Below, piece by piece: positions 59,084 to 64,000 of a stretch of 64,000 bases of DNA. The stretch spans positions 41,394,468 through 41,458,467 of the forward strand of contig LS997563.1 of the NCBI GenBank assembly GCA_000469685.2. The letters run 5' to 3'. A program made the translations under genes and the position numbers. How positions within the stretch are numbered: the stretch's first letter is position 1; every line of letters starts with the position of its first letter. The notes under the pieces are model-generated. The model was not told the origin of the DNA, did not search any database, and saw only the letters and a program-made list of their open reading frames with translations. The stretch comes from Haemonchus contortus (Eukaryota; Nematoda; Chromadorea; Rhabditida; Trichostrongylidae).

Positions 59084-62000
59084 ATGAAAGGGCTGCTCTT
59101 CGCTCTCGTCGTTATATCGGTTATCGCGGTGAGTTCTTGGATGTATTTTTACTTAAACATTCAGCTGAGCTCCACTTCAGCGGAAATAGTGTAGTGGGAA
59201 GCGGCCCACAGTCTCACGCGCATAACCACAGCTTTAAAACCCCTGATTACTATTCATTTATGTTAGGCCAATCAAGCCTTCCATTATTCCGACGTCACCT
59301 AAAAGGTGCCAGACTCGTCGCCTTGGATGATAGAAGCACTGACTTGTACGTCGGCTGGCCACCGCAAGTCATTGGATAGGTCTGATAAGCATTAAATTCG
59401 CCACTACTATTCTGAATGAAAGTCGAGTGCGGGGGCGCATCTCTCAGAAGGGATTGATTAACGCCAAAAACTTTTTTCTTAGTCTTCTATACCTTCGACA
59501 ATTCCAAAGAGTCGAGCAAAGAAAGAGCAGGTCTTGTGGAAATTAATAGAAATTCTTCGAAGGTTTATCAAGCAATTCCACCACCGAAAGACATTGGAAA
59601 CGGGAAGGAACACTTGCATATTGTCATAGCAAGTCGTTTCAAAACAAATGATTTGGAAAAAGAGGTCAGTGAGAAATCCCTTTACTAATATATACAGTAT
59701 GTATACGTATTTCAGATTAAAGACTACGGTTCACGGCTCGGAACCGTCAAGAAACTGAAGGCTATGAAACATAAGGATCATTTCAATTACAAATTCGCCA
59801 TTTACAACGCAGACTGCAACAAGGTATAGCTCAAGCTACTCCCAAGCTTCTACGGATCCCCTTCACTGAGGGTTCTCTCTCACTGAAGGATCCCCACCCG
59901 GTTAGTGACGAGGCTACGTAGGGCGTCCCCAGATGGCGGATAGGAGAATTAATCGCCGACCAAAAGTCACCGGTACTTGCCCAGAGACGCAAGTGGATTT
60001 AGGGGATGGACTCCTTGATTCTGCTGTGCTGGGTCGATATACCCTTTGTTCCTCGCAGGCGATCCACGCATACGTGTGTGGAGAGTCTGTGGGTGCAGTT
60101 GGTATCGTGCCCATCAACCCGGCCAAAAGCTTGCATTTGAGTGACTGGGAAGTATCTGGCAGGCGATTCTGGGCCGCCTCCAAAAAGAAAGCCCTTTGTC
60201 CACTTCGGGATAGCCTGGCAAACCCCGGAGTCAATAGCCCCCACGTCAGAACATGGCAACTGCACGTTGGGTATCTACACGCCAGAAACAGTAACAGAAA
60301 TGGGCCTCATTTTCTTGAACCTGAGGGGGCCCCCAATACGGCAGCGTTGGGTAGGATCGCTCGGGAGAGGCTGCTAACATCTCAGGGCCAAAGCAGGCTG
60401 CCCAAAAGGAGAAGGACTAAGATGGCAATCTGTACTTTTAACGCACGGACGCTCGCATCGGAAGCGTGTACAGAAGTTCTGATGATGCAAGCTAAGAAGA
60501 TCAAGTACGACGTCATCGGAGTGACCGAGACGAGAAGGCATTGCGCGCTGCACGCTGTATTTGAGACTGGAGAAGAACACTTCCTTGGAACATGCGACAG
60601 TAGAGGCGTCGGCAGCGTAGGTGTCCTCGTTTATACGCACTTGGCCATGAACATCGATTCGTACGAAAGCTTAACAACCCGAATCGGAAGTTTGCAACTA
60701 AGAAGATGTGGCTCAACCCCAGCTCCAACCATCTTCGTTGCTCACGCACCAACATCGAGCTACGAAGAAGAGGAATTGGAAGCGTCCTCTATGGATTTGG
60801 AGAGGCTCTACAGAAAAGACCACACTTTCCTCAAGGTCATCGTCGGTGATTTTACGCAAGGTTGGCCTCAAAAGAACGGCTGAAGAGCTTCACATCGGGA
60901 CTCACGGAATGGAATGGAACGAGCAGGATGAAACGCGGTCTGAGTTCATCATGAAGACTCACACCACTCATGGTAACTCGCAGTTCCAAAAGCCCTCTCA
61001 TTTAAAGGCACAGTTCACGATAATTTTGAGGTATCCGATTTTGACAAAAAATGTTAGAAACGACCTACATTAGTACAATAGAACAGGAGAAAACGCGAAA
61101 AACGAAGAATAAAAAGAAATAGAAAGCTTCAAAAAAGAAGAGACAAGGGGGTTGGACGAGTTACACGGCCAGAAAACGGCGATAAGAGAATTTTCGGGCG
61201 AGTCAGACAAACGCGACGCAGTGTCTGCGATTGCACACAACACACCAAAACAGCTGATTTCGGCTTATTCGTTCGAACTATTTATTCTTCTGCTGCTATT
61301 AAGCTGAATTATGCTGCGAAATCAATTAGCCGGGACGAGAAGGTGAGTAAATTTGATTATATTAATGTTTTAACGGGGAAGTTTTCTTCCATATGATTTT
61401 ATTTGAATTGTGTTCTTTCATGAATTTCATGCCAGTATTTTCGATTGTTTGGCAATTTGTCAATAAGCTTATCGATTTTTCACCAACTTCGCTCCAGTGA
61501 GAAGCTGTGAAAGACAATTAGATTTCGTAGTCAGCCTAGCGGGGGACGGAGGCTGACCGTGGCTCACTCTCCGGCCCCTTATTGCGCCCTATCCAGACCG
61601 TTTTTCGACCTCATTTCGGCACAGATGGTATCAGAGGGGGCCCCGAATTCATATCATGTGCAAATCTCCGAGACCATTTTTATCGTGAACCGCGCTTTTA
61701 AGATGGACATGGGAGTCACCTGGTGGACAGTTCCATAACGAAATGGACCACATCATCTTCAACCGGAGATTTTGCCTGACCGACGTCGCTGTTGTTCCCA
61801 AGTTCTACACGGGATCGGATCATCGTCTCCTCCGCGCTGGATTCTGCTTCTCAATGCGTGGAAAGAGAGAGCTATGAAGTTTAGGAAGCAAAGCCTTAAG
61901 AACTTCATCAACTGGGACCACTTCGCCTCCCTTGCACGATAGTGCTACGAAAGCAAAGAGTCTACAAGTAGCCAAGGGACGACTCTCTTCGAAGACTCTC

Positions 62001-63864
62001 GGGCTGATACGCCGAATCGGCAATTATCAACAAACGTCTGAAATTGCGAAGCTATGCAGAGAAGCGATAAAGGAAGATCTGAAAGAGAGAAGAGCAGCAG
62101 TCATGGACGAAGCCGCCGAGGCCGGAAAGAGCATTCGCAAAGCCCGACGGAGCTCCACCAATTACAAGACCAGGATGACTTCCCTTCATCGTCCTGACGG
62201 AACCGTTACTGCATCTCGAAGGGCACTGGAGAAGGTCACCTACGACTTCTACTCGGATCTCTTCGACAGCCACGTCTACCTGCCTAGCTACCATCTTAGG
62301 CACGAATATGTCGCTCCTTCGGTACTCCCTTCCGCAATACGACATGCCATCACGTCGATGAAGAACAATACAGCGCCCGGTCCCGATAGGATCAAACCAG
62401 GACATCTGAAGAGTATACCACCAGTCATCATCAAAGCTCTGGCTAGGCTCTTTACACGGTACATGTCGGAATGCAAAGTGCCCACGTCGTGGAAAACTAG
62501 CAAGACTGTGTTGCTGTACAAAAAGGAAGGTCCAGACGATATTGGCAATTATCGCCCAACCTGCCTGCTGTCTGTAATCTACAAGCTTTTCACTCGTGTC
62601 ATCCTAAACAGGATTGGCCGAATATTAGATTAGGGACAGTCATGCGAGCAAGCAGGGTTCCGGAGAGGGTTCAGTACAATCGATCATATCCACACTCTAA
62701 CAAGGCTCATTGAAGTATCGCGGGAATACAAAATGCCACTATGTCTTACGTTTATCGACTTGAAGAAAGCCTTTGACACCGTTGAGACAGAAGCGGTAAT
62801 TGAAGCTCTGGGAGAACACTCGCGTCATCTTCGACAATGCCTCTGGAAAGGCAATGTTTGACTGAACTTATCGAAGACGATGTTCATGAAAAACGGTCGA
62901 ACTGATGCTCCCTTCATGCTAAACGGAACGAATATCTCCGAGTGCTCTAGCTATGTGTGTCTAGGTCGGGAAGTCAACGTGATGAACAGCCTAGCCCCGG
63001 AACTGTGCAGAAGGAATCGCGCAGCGTGGAGAGCATTTAAGAATATCGGAAAACTAGGGAACAGGACAAGAAAATCCGGCTCCACGCTCACCTTTTCGAC
63101 ACTGCTGTCCTTTCAGCTTTGACGTACGCCTCGGAGACTAAGACTCTACGAAAGGTGGATGAGTATGCTGGCCGCGTTACTCTACGCGCTTTGGAAAGAA
63201 CGGTGCTCGGAATTTTCCTGTGCACGCAAGTGCAGGAAGGGAATCCGGACTTCCAAGCTCCGTCGACGAACGAAGATAAGGGATGCCGTTGATTACGCCA
63301 AGAGATCGAAGATCAGGTGGGCCGGACACGTTATGCGATATGGTGATGACCGTTGGACCAGGGCGGTTACTGACTGGATCCCTCGGGACATCAAACGAAC
63401 TGAGGATGGCTGCCGACGAGATGGTCAGATTTCTTCATGAAAGCTCTGAACGAAAGGAATGTTGAATCTCGTGTCCCTGAAGAGAGGACGATTCACTGGA
63501 CCACTCTGGCTCGTGACAGGAACGAATGGAGACGTCACTGGCGCCCGCTCGAGGAAGTCGATGATCAACGGGACGACAGGTGATACAGGTGATACTCTGA
63601 AGCTTAAGCACTCTCTTCGAAATAATGATGTGTAGCAAATATCAGTAACTGTGAATCTGTTTCATAGGGAAAATTACCATTTCATCAGTTGTATTTTGTG
63701 TTTCTAAAGTTATTTTGCAGGTGATAGGCTGGATGAAGGATGTTGTGAAGAGCACGAAGGATATTGTAGGGGCGGCTTTGAATTGCGATCACAAGTATGG
63801 AACCTACATAACAAAGGACACTACCAAAACCGTGGATTTCACCAAAAAGAAGTATATTATATAA
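59084..63864 (+). CDS. Small secreted protein gene with transposon-filled introns
   Basis: Exon 1 (59084-59128) encodes a signal peptide, [15 protein letters not shown], and ends in GTGAGT. Exon 2 ends at 59664 and reads [20 protein letters not shown], then [16 protein letters not shown]. Exon 3 (59716-59823) reads [20 protein letters not shown], then [12 protein letters not shown]. Exon 4 (63721-63864) reads [20 protein letters not shown], then [10 protein letters not shown], and stops at TAA. Exons 2-4 join in phase 0. The start of exon 2 is unclear because a SINE ends at about 59470, right before it; the frame is open from about 59472. Intron 3 is 3.9 kb and holds LINE copy 3. The family is not recognised; it resembles other short secreted nematode proteins only in layout. 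Confidence 0.6.
59176..59472 (+). repeat. tRNA-derived SINE copy 9
   Basis: Head GCGGAAATAGTGTAGTGGGA (A-box kept, B-box lost), body GTGCCAGACTCGTC and ACTTGTACGTCGGCTGGCCA, tail GGGATTGATTAACGCC. It lies between exon 1 and exon 2 of the secreted-protein gene. Confidence 0.85.
59870..63595 (+). mobile_element. RTE-like LINE copy 3, near full length, in an intron
   Basis: A 316-codon open frame (59933-60883) runs from a 5' segment, [20 protein letters not shown], into the endonuclease domain ([40 protein letters not shown]). After a frameshift and a nested TTAA element, a 233-codon frame (61932-62633) covers the RT N-terminal part ([53 protein letters not shown]). The RT core is deleted near 62800. 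The C-terminal part follows ([19 protein letters not shown] is recognisable around 63310-63370). The 3' end is GGTGATACAGGTGATAC. It is inserted in intron 3 of the secreted-protein gene in sense orientation. Confidence 0.9.
61002..61701. mobile_element. TTAA-flanked DNA element nested in LINE copy 3
   Basis: TTAA occurs at 61002-61005 and 61698-61701. Just inside are inverted ends AGGCACAGTTCACGATAA and, on the other strand, AAGCGCGGTTCACGATAA. LINE copy 2 runs uninterrupted through this point (CATTTACGATGGACATGG), which confirms the insertion. TTAA duplication with short inverted ends fits piggyBac-type or the nematode PALTTAA MITE class. No transposase is visible in the 692 bp inside. Confidence 0.85.
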
Positions 63865-64000
63865 TCTTCATGAAGCTGAGTAAAGCTTTCAGTGACAGCA
63901 CCTGTGAACTCAAATTGTCAAAGTTTGTGAGATACAATGATTTATGCTTGCAACGTAGCTCTTATAAGATGACATAATTCTTATTCCAGTAGGAAATCAC

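Overview
This is a eukaryotic window, almost certainly from a nematode and probably a clade V (strongylid- or rhabditid-type) species. Genes are split into many small exons with TTTTCAG-type acceptors. At least one gene starts with an acceptor directly abutting its ATG, as expected for spliced-leader trans-splicing. The best-conserved gene is an ARL2 (C. elegans evl-20) orthologue, and the LINE proteins are of the RTE type abundant in strongylid nematodes. No bacterial operons, rRNA, CRISPR or convincing functional tRNA gene was seen. All family assignments come from reading the sequence and from memory; no database search was run.

Layout. ARL2 lies at 87-2029 (+), tail to tail with an unidentified gene (2705 to about 3680, -) that has an apparent 29-bp intron. 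Next is a 21-exon gene (6721-14057, +; 750 codons in one continuous frame) that may be a selective-autophagy receptor of SQST-1/NBR1 type, with a possible PB1-coding 5' part at 3996-4291. From 14 to 27 kb there is mostly repeat-bearing, gene-poor DNA, with the 3' end of a probable membrane protein at 17.3-17.7 kb. A trans-spliced gene of unknown function spans 27080-30101 (+).

The most unusual region is 34.6-42.2 kb. Two minus-strand paralogues each encode an N-terminal membrane anchor followed by tandem copies of a Gly-rich repeat built on DPNYQTLAGIGGDVFGADKK, with one repeat per exon (3 repeats in one gene, 8 in the other). A perfect 110-bp palindrome carrying a poly(A) signal on each strand sits just downstream of the shorter gene. 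At 48.1-53.6 kb (+) there is a gene with two MAM-like domains. At 59.1-63.9 kb (+) there is a small secreted-protein gene whose introns have been colonised by a SINE and a LINE.

Mobile DNA is abundant: about ten copies of one tRNA-derived SINE; three RTE-like LINE remnants, two of which share the same deletion of the reverse-transcriptase core; a 1.18-kb Mutator-like element nested in a SINE with a perfect 10-bp target duplication; a 261-bp foldback element with a 9-bp duplication; a TTAA-flanked element nested in a LINE; and a second, unnamed three-copy repeat family.
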